NCBI RefSeq assembly: GCF_003569785.1
Contig: NZ_KZ983991.1
Span: forward strand, 152,188-216,187
Length of the DNA stretch: 64,000 nt
Reading direction: 5' to 3'
From: Leucobacter sp. wl10
GTDB taxonomy: Bacteria; Actinomycetota; Actinomycetes; Actinomycetales; Microbacteriaceae
The notes under the pieces are model-generated. The model saw only the letters and a list, made by a program, of their open reading frames with translations. It searched no databases and was not told the origin of the DNA. The position numbers and the translations under genes were made by a program. This document shows, piece by piece, positions 34,144 to 42,566 of this stretch. Each line of letters begins with the position of its first letter. The first letter of the stretch is position 1.

Positions 34144-35220
34144 TCACCCGCAGCGTTCGAGTCCCGCGGGCTCCTGACCCGCGGCGACGGCCTCGATCGC
34201 GCCGACGGCCTCGTCGAGCGTCCCGACAGGCGCGATCCTCAAGCCCTGCGGCGGCCGCCGGGGCAGATCCCCGCAGTTCGCGAGCGGCATGAGGAACAGA
34301 TCGCTGCCGGCCCGCTGAGCCGCCCACATCTTCTGCGTGAGCCCGCCGATGGCTCCCACCTGCCCCGAGTCCGACATCGTGCCGGTGCCGCTCACCGTGA
34401 GTCCGTCGAGCAGCGGTCCCGGCGTCAGACGGTCGATGATCGCCACGGCGAACACGAGCCCGGCGCTCGGGCCGCCGATCTTGGAGAGGCTGACGTCGAC
34501 CTTGGCGGGCAGCTGGTAGTCCATCGAGATCGCCGCACCGATCAGCGGTTCGGAGCCTCCCTCGGGCGCGCGCGGCGTGAGCACGGTCTCGCGCGCCTCT
34601 CCGTCGCGCTCGAACCGGATCCGGATCTGCGCACCGTCACCGGCGTCGATGATGCTGCGGCGCAGCGAGGCGAAGTCCTCGATGTTCCGGCCGTCGACGC
34701 TCAGAAGCCGGTCGCCGGGCTCGAGAGCGCCGTCGGCGGGGCCGTTCTTGGAGACATCGGCGACGCTCAGCTCGACCCCGACCTTCTTCCCCATCGCGCG
34801 GAAGGCCGCCGCCGCCGCCTGGGCCTGCGAGCCGTTCATGAGCACCGTGTTCGCCTTCTCCCGCTGCTCGACGGTGGTGCCCTGCGGGTAGAACTCGCTC
34901 ACGGGCGCGATGCGCTGGGACGGGTCGAGCAGGGCGGGCAGGAGCGAGAGCCAGCTCCTCGGCTGCTCGGGATCGCCGAGGATCGTGACCGTGAGCAGGT
35001 TGAGTTCGCCGCTCGTGGAGTAGGTCTCGGCCCCCTCGATGGCGAGGACCGGGGTGTTCTTCCCGTCGACGAGGGCCTTTCCGAGCGTGTCGACCACCGG
35101 GCCCGGCTGCTCGACGGCGTAGGGCGATGGCACCAGGGCGGCGAGCAGCAGGATGCAGGCGAGAATCATGAGCCCGAGCGTCGCGCGCGATCTGCGCCGT
35201 TCGAGTTTGTCGTCGTACAC
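34144..35220 (-). CDS. PDZ-domain, Lon-like (S16) membrane protease
   Basis: A 358-residue protein with one N-terminal membrane helix (residues ~15-35), an extracellular region and a PDZ domain (about 145-215; KNGPADGALEPGDRLLSVDG). A C-terminal Lon-type proteolytic domain follows. The Ser/Lys dyad is intact: Ser in KIGGPSAGLVFA and Lys in GGLTQKMWAA. It corresponds to Rv3194c. It probably cleaves envelope or membrane substrates without ATP, since no AAA module is present. The GTG at 35220 has GGGGA three bases upstream. It is transcribed away from the zincin gene and precedes UPF0182 on the same strand with a 94-base gap. Confidence 0.9.
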   Translation of the reverse strand: MYDDKLERRRSRATLGLMILACILLLAALVPSPYAVEQPGPVVDTLGKALVDGKNTPVLAIEGAETYSTSGELNLLTVTILGDPEQPRSWLSLLPALLDPSQRIAPVSEFYPQGTTVEQREKANTVLMNGSQAQAAAAAFRAMGKKVGVELSVADVSKNGPADGALEPGDRLLSVDGRNIEDFASLRRSIIDAGDGAQIRIRFERDGEARETVLTPRAPEGGSEPLIGAAISMDYQLPAKVDVSLSKIGGPSAGLVFAVAIIDRLTPGPLLDGLTVSGTGTMSDSGQVGAIGGLTQKMWAAQRAGSDLFLMPLANCGDLPRRPPQGLRIAPVGTLDEAVGAIEAVAAGQEPAGLERCG

Positions 35221-35359
35221 CTGTCCCCAGTCTCTCCGCCGCCGGGCGCGGCTGTTCGCAGTCGGCGCAACGGAAATCGCCGGGCGACGGTCAATCTAGC
35301 AGGCGGATCTGACCGCGTTGCCGTAGCGTGGTGGGCAACGGACGACCGGAGGAACGGGA

Positions 35360-36754
35360 ATGAGCGCGAACGACGAGAGTGGCGAGGGCGACCAGGGCCG
35401 GAACGATGATTTCGAGGAGCTCCAGCGTCTGCTGCGCAGCATGCTCTCGGGCGGCGCCCCGGCGTCCGGCATGGATCCCGAGCAGTTCGCGAAGGCCGCC
35501 GGCCTGCCGATCGATCCGCAGACGCTGAAGGGCCTGTTCAACGCCCTGCAGGGGGCGATGCAGCGACCCACCGACGAGATCGACTGGTCGGCTGCGCGCC
35601 GCACCGCGATCGAGGTTGCGGGCAACGGCGATTCGTTGGGCGATCCCGCGTCCGCCGAGCGCGCCTTCCCCGTCGCCGCGCTGTGGCTGGACGAGGTCAC
35701 CGAGCTGGGGGCCACGCCCGATGCTCCGCGCACCCTGACGCGCATCGAGTGGGTGCAGCAGTCCATCGACACCTGGGTGGGGCTCGCCGACCCCGTGGCC
35801 CGGTCGATCACGGCGGCGCTCATGGAGGCGCTCCGGAGCCAGATGCCCGAGGAGCTCAGCGGCGCCCTGCGGGGGGCGACCCCGCTGCTGCGCAGCGTGG
35901 GCGGCGCGCTGTTCGCGGTGCAGCTCGGCACGATCGTCGGCAGGCTCTCGGGCGAGGTGGTGTCGGCGGGCGACGTCGGCATCCCGCTGCTCTCCGGGCC
36001 GGGGCGCGAGGGGGGCGCGCTGCTCCCCGGCGGGGCGGCGGCGTTCGCGGCGGGTCTGGATCAGGACGCCGAGGCGGTGACCCTCTACCTCGCGGTCCGC
36101 GAGCTGGCCCACGCCCGGCTCTTCCGGCACACGAAGTGGCTGCGGCTGCACCTGCTCACGGCCATCGCCGACTACGCGCGGGGCATCCGGATCGATACCG
36201 ACCGCATCGACGAGATCGCCCGGGAGATCGACCCGGCGCACCCCGAGCAGATCCAGGAGGTCATCGCCGGCGGGGCGCTCATCCCGCCGAAGACCGGGGC
36301 GCAGGAGGCCGCGCACGCCCGGCTCGAGACGATGCTCGCCCTCGTGGAGGGCTGGGTGGACGTCGTGACGGCGGACGCGGCGAAGCGGCTGCCCGGCGCC
36401 GAGGCGATCGCCGAGATGGTGCGCCGCCGCCGCGCGACGGGCGGGCCGGCCGAGCACGCCTTCGGGGCTCTCGTCGGCCTGGAGCTGCGGCCCCGGCGCC
36501 TGCGCGAGGCCGCAGCGCTGTGGCGACTCGTGGCCGAGCGCAGCGACGTCGCGACCCGCGACGGCCTGTGGGCGCACCCGGATCTGCTGCCGAGCTCCGA
36601 GGAGCTCGACCATCCGGCCCGGCTGCTGGAGCGTCTCGGGCTCGCGGGCGTGGCCCCCGACGCCGAGGTCGACGACTTCGACGCCGCGCTCGCCCAGCTC
36701 CTCGACGGCGAGCTTCCCCCCCACGAGGGCAGGGAGGGCGGCGCGGCCGGCTGA
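35360..36754 (+). CDS. Zincin_2-like putative zinc-dependent hydrolase (DUF2342-type)
   Basis: A 464-residue cytosolic protein matching the actinobacterial family of Rv3195, annotated as putative metalloprotease or F420-associated protein. Family segments are WLDEVTELGATPDAPRTLTRIEWVQQSI and AVRELAHARLFRHTKWLRLHLLTAI. The candidate metal motif reads R-E-L-A-H, not a full HExxH, so metalloprotease activity should be treated with caution. The ATG has GGAGG twelve bases upstream and a closer purine run (GGGA). An acidic N-terminus is followed by a Gly/Ala-rich hinge. It sits divergent from the PDZ protease, the same arrangement as in mycobacteria. Confidence 0.85.
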   Translation: MSANDESGEGDQGRNDDFEELQRLLRSMLSGGAPASGMDPEQFAKAAGLPIDPQTLKGLFNALQGAMQRPTDEIDWSAARRTAIEVAGNGDSLGDPASAERAFPVAALWLDEVTELGATPDAPRTLTRIEWVQQSIDTWVGLADPVARSITAALMEALRSQMPEELSGALRGATPLLRSVGGALFAVQLGTIVGRLSGEVVSAGDVGIPLLSGPGREGGALLPGGAAAFAAGLDQDAEAVTLYLAVRELAHARLFRHTKWLRLHLLTAIADYARGIRIDTDRIDEIAREIDPAHPEQIQEVIAGGALIPPKTGAQEAAHARLETMLALVEGWVDVVTADAAKRLPGAEAIAEMVRRRRATGGPAEHAFGALVGLELRPRRLREAAALWRLVAERSDVATRDGLWAHPDLLPSSEELDHPARLLERLGLAGVAPDAEVDDFDAALAQLLDGELPPHEGREGGAAG

Positions 36755-36877
36755 GCGCCTGCCGCGGCCAACCCGCACCTCGCTCACAACCGGGCGTTCC
36801 CAGCCGTCGCCCGAAAATCCTCCTGCTCCCCTGTGGATAACGGCCGAACGCGCCGCGCGGTCGTCCAGACTCGTGCC

Positions 36878-37714
36878 ATGGACGAACGCATCACCCGCAT
36901 CCATCCCGACTTCCCCGTCTGCTGGGAGGATCCGGAGACGCTACGCATCGGTTTCGAGCGGCCGCTCGCGCGCCTGCGCACCCCCTCCCCCGGAGCGCAG
37001 CGGCTCATCGGGCGTCTGCTCACCGGGTTCGATCCCGGCCGGCTTCCACGGGAGGCGCAGCTGGCCGGCATCACGCCCCGCGAGGCGCGCGGAGTGCTCC
37101 GCGCACTGGACGGGGCGCTCGTCACCGCCGTCGTCGCCGAGCGCTCGTCACCGCCCCCGCGACTGCTGCGCACGCTGCTCAGCGACGACGGGCGCGAACC
37201 GCCCGGGCTGCGCGACGCGCTCATCGCGACCGGGCTGTGCACCTTCGACGGGATCGCGTGCGACGGCGGCTCGGGAACCGGATGGGCCCCCGCCCACGAT
37301 CTCGTGATCTACGTCGAGCGCTTCCTCGAGCCGCTCGAACGCGCTCAGCGCTGGCTCATCGAGGGCGTGCCGCACCTGCTCGCGCGGTTCACCGACGGAG
37401 CGGTGCAGGTCGGCCCGCTCGTCGGGGATCGCGGGCGCCCCTGCCACAGCTGCATCACGCTCGCCTTCCTCGCCGGGGACGCAGCCTATCCGGTGCTCGC
37501 GGCCCAGCTTTCGGGCCGTACCCCGCGCAGCGAGACCGTCGCGGCCGCTCACATGGTCGCGGCCTTCGCCGCGGTGCTCATCCGCGAGTGGCTCTCTGGC
37601 GATCCGGCGGCGCACGCGAAGCGCATCGTGATCCCCGTGGCTCGCGGCCTGGTGGCCGGAGCTCCGCGCGTCGAATCCGTCGCGCCCCACCCGGAGTGCG
37701 CGTGCGCGCTGTAG
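36878..37714 (+). CDS. Cyclodehydratase-like (TOMM-type) conserved protein
   Basis: A 278-residue protein resembling actinobacterial proteins annotated as bacteriocin biosynthesis cyclodehydratase domain proteins. Features are CHSC in DRGRPCHSCITLAFL near residue 192 and a C-terminal HPECACA, which together could bind zinc as in E1-like/ThiF-related folds. There is no precursor peptide, YcaO or dehydrogenase gene nearby, so it is unlikely to be part of an active thiazole/oxazole-modified peptide pathway. The ATG at 36878 is preceded six bases upstream by CAGACT, a weak leaderless-type -10. It converges on uvrD2 with a seven-base gap. Its function is unknown. Confidence 0.65.
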   Translation: MDERITRIHPDFPVCWEDPETLRIGFERPLARLRTPSPGAQRLIGRLLTGFDPGRLPREAQLAGITPREARGVLRALDGALVTAVVAERSSPPPRLLRTLLSDDGREPPGLRDALIATGLCTFDGIACDGGSGTGWAPAHDLVIYVERFLEPLERAQRWLIEGVPHLLARFTDGAVQVGPLVGDRGRPCHSCITLAFLAGDAAYPVLAAQLSGRTPRSETVAAAHMVAAFAAVLIREWLSGDPAAHAKRIVIPVARGLVAGAPRVESVAPHPECACAL

Positions 37715-37721
37715 TGCGCGC

Positions 37722-39410
37722 TCAGCTCAGCAGCCCGGCCTCGACGACGAAGCGCGACGGCCGGCGGCGCGACCGCGCGCCGCCCTCGACGCCCGAGAGC
37801 CGCAGCAGATCGCGCGCCCGCGTGAAGGCGACGTAGCAGAGCCGCCGCTCCTCCTCGATGCTCGCCTCGTCGCTCGCGTGGGCGATCGGGAGCACGCCCT
37901 CGCTCAGGCCGACCACGTGCACGAGCGACCACTCGAGACCCTTCGCCGCGTGGATCGCGCTCAGCGTCACCGCCTCGAGGGTGGGTTCGTGCTGGGTGCG
38001 CTGGCGCGCGAGCAGCTCCTCGCTGAACTCCCGGATGCCGGATCCGGGCGGCATCTCGTCGACCAGCGAGAGGAGCGCGCCGAGCGCCTCCCAGCGCTCC
38101 CGCTCGGCGGGCCCCTCGGGCGCCTTCGCGCTCCAACCGCCCGCCCGCAGCACATCGCTGACGATCTGGAACAGAGGGCGCGAGTCGGCGACCTTGGCCT
38201 CGCCCCGGATCAGCATGACCGCCTGCCGCACGTCGGCGCGCTCGAAGAAGCGCTGCGCCCCGTGCACCCGGCAGCTGATCCCGCGCTGCTGCAGCGCGGC
38301 CTCGAAGCGCGCCGACTGCGCGTTCGTGCGGTACAGGATCGCGATCTCGGACGCGGGCGTGCCCGTGCGCAGCGCCCCCGCGACCGAGCCGGCCACGGCC
38401 TCGGCCTCGTCGTGCTCGCTCGCGAACCACTCGAAGGTGGGCTCCGGCCGGGTGCGCGCCTCGTCGGTGCGGGCGGCCTGCAGCGTGAGCGCGCCGGGCT
38501 GATCGCGCACGAGGCGGTTCGCGAGGCGCACCACGGACTCGGTCGAGCGGTAGTTGCGCTCGAGCCTGATCCGCCGCGCGTGCGGGTACTCGGTTCCGAA
38601 ACGCAGCAGGTAGGAGCTCGACGCCCCCGCGAAGGAGTAGATGGTCTGGCTGGCGTCGCCGACCACGCAGACGTCGTCGCGATCCCCGAGCCACACCCGC
38701 AGCAGCGCGTGCTGCAGCGGCGACACGTCCTGAAACTCGTCGACCGTGAAGAAGCGGTAGCGCTCACGCACCTGCAGCGCCGCTCGCGGCTCGCTCTCGA
38801 GCATGCCGGTGAGCAGCACCAGCACGTCCTCGAAGTCGATCTGCCTCCGCTCCTCGAGCAGCGCGGCGTACCCCCGGTGCACCTCGACCAGCTGCTCCTC
38901 GGTCAGCCCCAGGGGGATCGGCCGTTCCCCCACGCGGGCCTCGTAGCCGTCGATGCTGAGCATCGACGTCTTCCGCCACTCGATCTCGGAGGCGACGTCG
39001 CGCAGCGCCTCCCCTCCGAGCTTCAGGCCGAGGCTCTCGACGGCCTGCGAGATCGCGGCGACCTTGCCGGGCAGGATCTTCGGGGCGGCACCCCCGACCA
39101 GCTGCGGCCAGAAGTGGCCCAGCTGCGCCAGCGCCGCTCCGTGGAAGGTCTGCGCCCGCACACCCTCGGCGCCGAGCCCGCGCAGGCGCCCCTGCAGTTC
39201 CCCCGCCGCCTTGCGGGTGAAGGTGACCGCGAGTACCCGGTCCGCGGCGTAGACGCCGCTCCGCACGCCGTAGGCGATGCGGTGGGTGATGGCGCGGGTC
39301 TTGCCGGTGCCCGCCCCGGCGAGCACGACGACGGGGCCGCGCAGGCACTCCGCGATCTCGCGCTGCTCGGGATCGAGGCCCTCGAGGATGCGCCCGAGCT
39401 CACTCGGCAT
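37722..39410 (-). CDS. uvrD2: UvrD/Rep superfamily I DNA helicase (UvrD2-like)
   Basis: A 562-residue 3'-5' helicase. Walker A is AGAGTGKTRA near residue 35, motif Ia AVTFTRKAAGEL, motif II VDEFQDVSPLQ, motif III GDASQTIYSFAG, motif IV RLERNYRSTESVV, motif V IHAAKGLEW and motif VI YVAFTRAR. Mycobacterial UvrD2 is about 700 residues and ends with a linker cysteine cluster and an HRDC domain; this protein stops right after motif VI (FVVEAGLLS), so both are missing. I chose the ATG at 39410, which has GAGG nine bases upstream; an ATG at 39425 is possible. Either start overlaps the nudC stop, indicating coupling. It acts in DNA repair or replication-conflict resolution. Confidence 0.88.
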   Translation of the reverse strand: MPSELGRILEGLDPEQREIAECLRGPVVVLAGAGTGKTRAITHRIAYGVRSGVYAADRVLAVTFTRKAAGELQGRLRGLGAEGVRAQTFHGAALAQLGHFWPQLVGGAAPKILPGKVAAISQAVESLGLKLGGEALRDVASEIEWRKTSMLSIDGYEARVGERPIPLGLTEEQLVEVHRGYAALLEERRQIDFEDVLVLLTGMLESEPRAALQVRERYRFFTVDEFQDVSPLQHALLRVWLGDRDDVCVVGDASQTIYSFAGASSSYLLRFGTEYPHARRIRLERNYRSTESVVRLANRLVRDQPGALTLQAARTDEARTRPEPTFEWFASEHDEAEAVAGSVAGALRTGTPASEIAILYRTNAQSARFEAALQQRGISCRVHGAQRFFERADVRQAVMLIRGEAKVADSRPLFQIVSDVLRAGGWSAKAPEGPAERERWEALGALLSLVDEMPPGSGIREFSEELLARQRTQHEPTLEAVTLSAIHAAKGLEWSLVHVVGLSEGVLPIAHASDEASIEEERRLCYVAFTRARDLLRLSGVEGGARSRRRPSRFVVEAGLLS

Positions 39411-40365
39411 CGGCGTCGCCCTCATCGATCCAGCGATCGATCATCCAGCGCGCGATCGACAGCGGCATCGGCAGCGTGATGCCGGGCGCCGGGGGGCGCA
39501 GCTCCGCGCGCGCGAACCAGTGGAGCTCGGAGATCTCCTCGGGGTCGGGGCGCAGATCCTCAGGATCGGCACCGTCGGCGAGGCGGGCGCGGAAGCCGAC
39601 CATGAGCGACCTCGGAAACGGCCAGGGCTGGGAGGTGACGTACTCGATCTCGCCGAGGCGCGCACCGGACTCCTCGAACACCTCGCGCACCACCGCCTGC
39701 TCGAGCGACTCCCCCGCCTCCACGAAGCCCGCCAGCAGGGAGAACCGCCCCGCCTCCCACAGCGCGTTCGACCCGAGCAGCACCCGGTCGCGGTGCTCGA
39801 TGAGCACGATCACGGCCGGGTCGGTGCGGGGGAAGAGCTCGCCCCCGCGGGAGTCCCGGCGCGCCCAGCCGCCGTGCTCGGGCGCCGTCGCCAGGCCGTC
39901 CCCCGGCGAGAAGACCGCGGTCTCGTGCCACCGCAGCAGCGCTGAGGCGACCGCCACGAGCTCGCGCTCGGTGTCGCTCAGGTCGCCGCCGACCTCGAAC
40001 GGGTGCCGCCACTCCTCGTCGTCCGGGCCCTTCGCACCGGCTCCCGCCGGGCCGTCGGAGCAGGCCGCCTCCCCCGCGCTCTCGCCGTCGGCGACCGCGA
40101 ACACCGGCCGTCCGTCCGACCGGCCGAGATAGAGGTGGCGCGCGCTCCCCGATCCGGGACCGGCGAGCGCGTACTCGCCCGAGACCGGCAGCAGCGCGAG
40201 CCGCAGCGATCCGCTCTCGCGGTGCACCGGGATCTCGAGGCCGCGCACGCGCAGGAGCCGCGCCCCCGGCTCCGACCAGGCCTCCCGGAGGCGCTGCGGA
40301 TCCATGCGGGTGACGGCGTCGCGGTCGAGCGCGCCGGTCGCGAGCGGCGGTCGGTCGGGGATCAT
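39400..40365 (-). CDS. nudC: NudC-type NAD(H) pyrophosphatase lacking zinc ligands
   Basis: A 321-residue Nudix hydrolase that splits NADH (and possibly NAD-capped RNA) into NMNH and AMP. The Nudix box is complete (GFVEAGESLEQ to VFEESG, residues 213-234), and the NADH-pyrophosphatase signature SQPWPFP is at 245-251. In typical NudC a zinc ribbon with four cysteines follows WHE(T). Here the corresponding segment (residues 147-170, WHETAVFSPGDG onward) has no cysteine at all, and the whole protein has only one. The ATG has AGGAGG four bases upstream. The gene is upstream of and overlaps uvrD2, the same pairing as Rv3199c-Rv3198c. Confidence 0.9.
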   Translation of the reverse strand: MIPDRPPLATGALDRDAVTRMDPQRLREAWSEPGARLLRVRGLEIPVHRESGSLRLALLPVSGEYALAGPGSGSARHLYLGRSDGRPVFAVADGESAGEAACSDGPAGAGAKGPDDEEWRHPFEVGGDLSDTERELVAVASALLRWHETAVFSPGDGLATAPEHGGWARRDSRGGELFPRTDPAVIVLIEHRDRVLLGSNALWEAGRFSLLAGFVEAGESLEQAVVREVFEESGARLGEIEYVTSQPWPFPRSLMVGFRARLADGADPEDLRPDPEEISELHWFARAELRPPAPGITLPMPLSIARWMIDRWIDEGDADAE

Positions 40366-40488
40366 CGCTCCTCCTCTCGGGTGCGACTCGCGCCGACGGG
40401 CCGGTCGGGTGCGGCGGAGCTCCCGGAGTGTTCGGCGCCGTGTGGAACGCGATGCGCGTGGCGCGGCTGCCGAGACCGCACGCGTGCA

Positions 40489-40494
40489 TACCCT
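40489..40494 (+). promoter_or_regulatory. -10 element for leaderless phosphotransferase-like gene
   Basis: TACCCT exactly six bases before the ATG at 40501, with no ribosome binding site. Confidence 0.5.
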
Positions 40495-40500
40495 GAGTAC

Positions 40501-41757
40501 ATGGTCAGCATTCCTTTCACTCTAGCCGCGCTCGCGACCTCGGCGGTGCCGGGGCTCGTGGTGTTCGGGGTTCGCGAGCACCGTGACGACGAGAACTTCG
40601 CCGAAGCGATCGTGGCGAGCGAGGACGCGGATCTGCTCGTGCGGGTGCCGCGCTCCCAGGCCGCAGAGGTGCAGCAGTCGGCCGAGCTGCTCGGTCTCGC
40701 CGCGCTCACCGAGGGCTCGCGCAGCCGCCTGCCGTTCCAGGTGCCGGAGACGCTCGGCATGACGCGGGCCGGCGAGACCCGCGCCGTCGTCTCCACGCTG
40801 CTCGAGGGCGGACGGTTCTCGGCCGAGGACCTCGCCGACGATGCGATTCTGGTGCAGTCGATCGCCGAGGCGCTCGCGGCGATCCACGACCTCCCCCTGA
40901 GCGTGGCCCAGCAGGGGGGCCTGCCTGTGCGCAGCGCGCAGGATCTCCGCCTGCGGGCGACCCGGCTCATCGACCGCGCGAGGGCCACGCGCATGCTGCC
41001 GGAGACGGTGCAGCGACGCTGGGAGCACGCTGCCGAGAGCGCTGAGCTGTGGGATTTCTCACCCGTCATGGTGCACGGCTCGCTCGACGCCGGCCAGATG
41101 CGCGTCGAGGACGACCGGATCACGGCGGTGCTCGGGTGGTCCGAGCTGGCGCTCGGCGATCCCGCCTCGGACCTCTCCTGGCTGCTCGCGGCGGGATCGG
41201 ACGTGCTCGATGCGGTGCTCGCACGCTACGCCCAGCGTCGCAACACCGGCTCGCTCGCGCACCTGCGCACCCGCGCGGCGCTCTACCACGAACTGGAGGT
41301 GGCGCGCTGGCTGCTGCAAGGCGTCGAGGCCCACGATCGATCGATCGTCGACGACGCCGTCGGCATGCTCGACCGCATGGTCGGGGTCGCGGGTCCGCTC
41401 GGCCGAGCGCTCTCCGCGGACTCGTCGCGCACTCCGCTGGGCGAGGCCGAGGTCTCGGCGCTGCTGGCGGAGACCCCCGAGGTCGTCGACCAGCTCTCCG
41501 ACACCGCCGCCCACGAGGCCCTCGACGAGGATCGCATGTTCGGGGTCGACACCGACTTCATCGAACCGCTGCGCGACGCCGGTGAGGGAGACCCGGAGCG
41601 CTCGGAGACCGGGGAGGCGCGAGAGAAGGGGGAATCGCGCGGCGGGGTGAGCGATCCTGCCGACCGCGCCGACGCCGAGGGCGGGGCCTCCGAGCAGCTC
41701 ACCGAGCCCATCGACCCCGACGATCTGCCCGGATCTCCGCCGCCCCGGGCCTCCTGA
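40501..41757 (+). CDS. APH-fold phosphotransferase-like protein with altered catalytic residues
   Basis: A 418-residue protein with the choline kinase/aminoglycoside phosphotransferase fold to about residue 310, then an acidic, low-complexity tail. The region corresponding to the catalytic loop HGDxxxxN reads HGSLDAGQ (192-199). The metal-binding D-W position reads LGWSE (211-215), while the downstream GDPASDL is kept (219-225). The catalytic Asp, the Asn and the metal Asp are therefore all replaced. I infer a pseudokinase or a protein with another role; lack of activity is not proven. The ATG lies six bases after a TACCCT -10. It is followed by the GDPD gene after eight bases. Confidence 0.8.
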   Translation: MVSIPFTLAALATSAVPGLVVFGVREHRDDENFAEAIVASEDADLLVRVPRSQAAEVQQSAELLGLAALTEGSRSRLPFQVPETLGMTRAGETRAVVSTLLEGGRFSAEDLADDAILVQSIAEALAAIHDLPLSVAQQGGLPVRSAQDLRLRATRLIDRARATRMLPETVQRRWEHAAESAELWDFSPVMVHGSLDAGQMRVEDDRITAVLGWSELALGDPASDLSWLLAAGSDVLDAVLARYAQRRNTGSLAHLRTRAALYHELEVARWLLQGVEAHDRSIVDDAVGMLDRMVGVAGPLGRALSADSSRTPLGEAEVSALLAETPEVVDQLSDTAAHEALDEDRMFGVDTDFIEPLRDAGEGDPERSETGEAREKGESRGGVSDPADRADAEGGASEQLTEPIDPDDLPGSPPPRAS

Positions 41758-41765
41758 GCAAGCGC

Positions 41766-42542
41766 ATGACCCATCCGTATCTCGCCGGGACGGCGGTGCC
41801 GCGCGTGCTGGCGCACCGCGGCTTCGTGCCGGCCGCACTCGCGGCAGAGGGCGCCGTCGAGAACTCCCGCGCGGCGTTCGCCGCGGCGGTGGCCGCGGGG
41901 GCGGAGTACCTCGAGACGGACTGCCGCCTGACGAGCGACGGCGAGGTCGTGCTCTGCCACGACGACGGCCTCGCGCGACTGATCGGCGACCCCCGCCCCG
42001 TCTCTTCCGTGAGCGCTCGCGAACTCGCCGGGCTCATGGAGGGCCGGGGCGGCCTGCTCACGCTCGAGCAGGCGCTGCGGGAGTTTCCGCGTTCGCGCTT
42101 CAACGTGGATGTCAAGTCGGCGGAGGCCGCGGAGCCCGCGGGGCGCATTCTCGCGGCGGCCGCGGATCGGGTGCTCGTCACGAGCTTCTCCGACCGGCAC
42201 CGGCTGCGGGCGCTGCGCGCGGCGGCGAGCGTGCCGGGGGCCGGTCGTCCGGCGACCTCGCCGGGCCGCGGCCGCCTGGCCGCCGCTCTGCTCGCCCTCG
42301 CGGCCGGATCCCGCGCGGGTTTCGCGCGCGCTGTCGCCGGGGTCGACGCGCTCCAGATCCCCGAGCGGCGGGGGCCCGTGCGCGTGCTGAGTCGCCGCCT
42401 GATCGATGAGGCTCGCCGCCTCGGCGTCGAGGTGCACGTCTGGACCGTCAACGACCCGCAGCGCATGCGCGAGCTGGTCGGGCTCGGGGTCTCCGGCGTC
42501 ATCACCGATCGGACCGACCTCGCGCTCGACGCGCTGAGCTGA
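41766..42542 (+). CDS. Glycerophosphodiester phosphodiesterase
   Basis: A 258-residue cytosolic GDPD, which hydrolyses glycerophosphodiesters to glycerol 3-phosphate and an alcohol. The catalytic and metal residues are visible in order: HRG near residue 18 (LAHRGFVP), ETD (YLETDCRLT), H-D (VVLCHDDGL), DVK (FNVDVKS), and a late W-T-V-N strand. It lacks a signal peptide. It follows the APH-like gene by eight bases. The enzyme could recycle glycerol 3-phosphate for the teichoic-type polymer, but the distance from that cluster makes this speculative. Confidence 0.9.
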   Translation: MTHPYLAGTAVPRVLAHRGFVPAALAAEGAVENSRAAFAAAVAAGAEYLETDCRLTSDGEVVLCHDDGLARLIGDPRPVSSVSARELAGLMEGRGGLLTLEQALREFPRSRFNVDVKSAEAAEPAGRILAAAADRVLVTSFSDRHRLRALRAAASVPGAGRPATSPGRGRLAAALLALAAGSRAGFARAVAGVDALQIPERRGPVRVLSRRLIDEARRLGVEVHVWTVNDPQRMRELVGLGVSGVITDRTDLALDALS

Positions 42543-42566
42543 GCTCGAGCCGGGATCCCGGTTGGG

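Noticed and set aside
36878..39410. A thiazole/oxazole-modified peptide cluster around the cyclodehydratase-like gene
   Set aside because: No YcaO, dehydrogenase, precursor peptide or transporter is nearby; the neighbours are DNA-repair genes.
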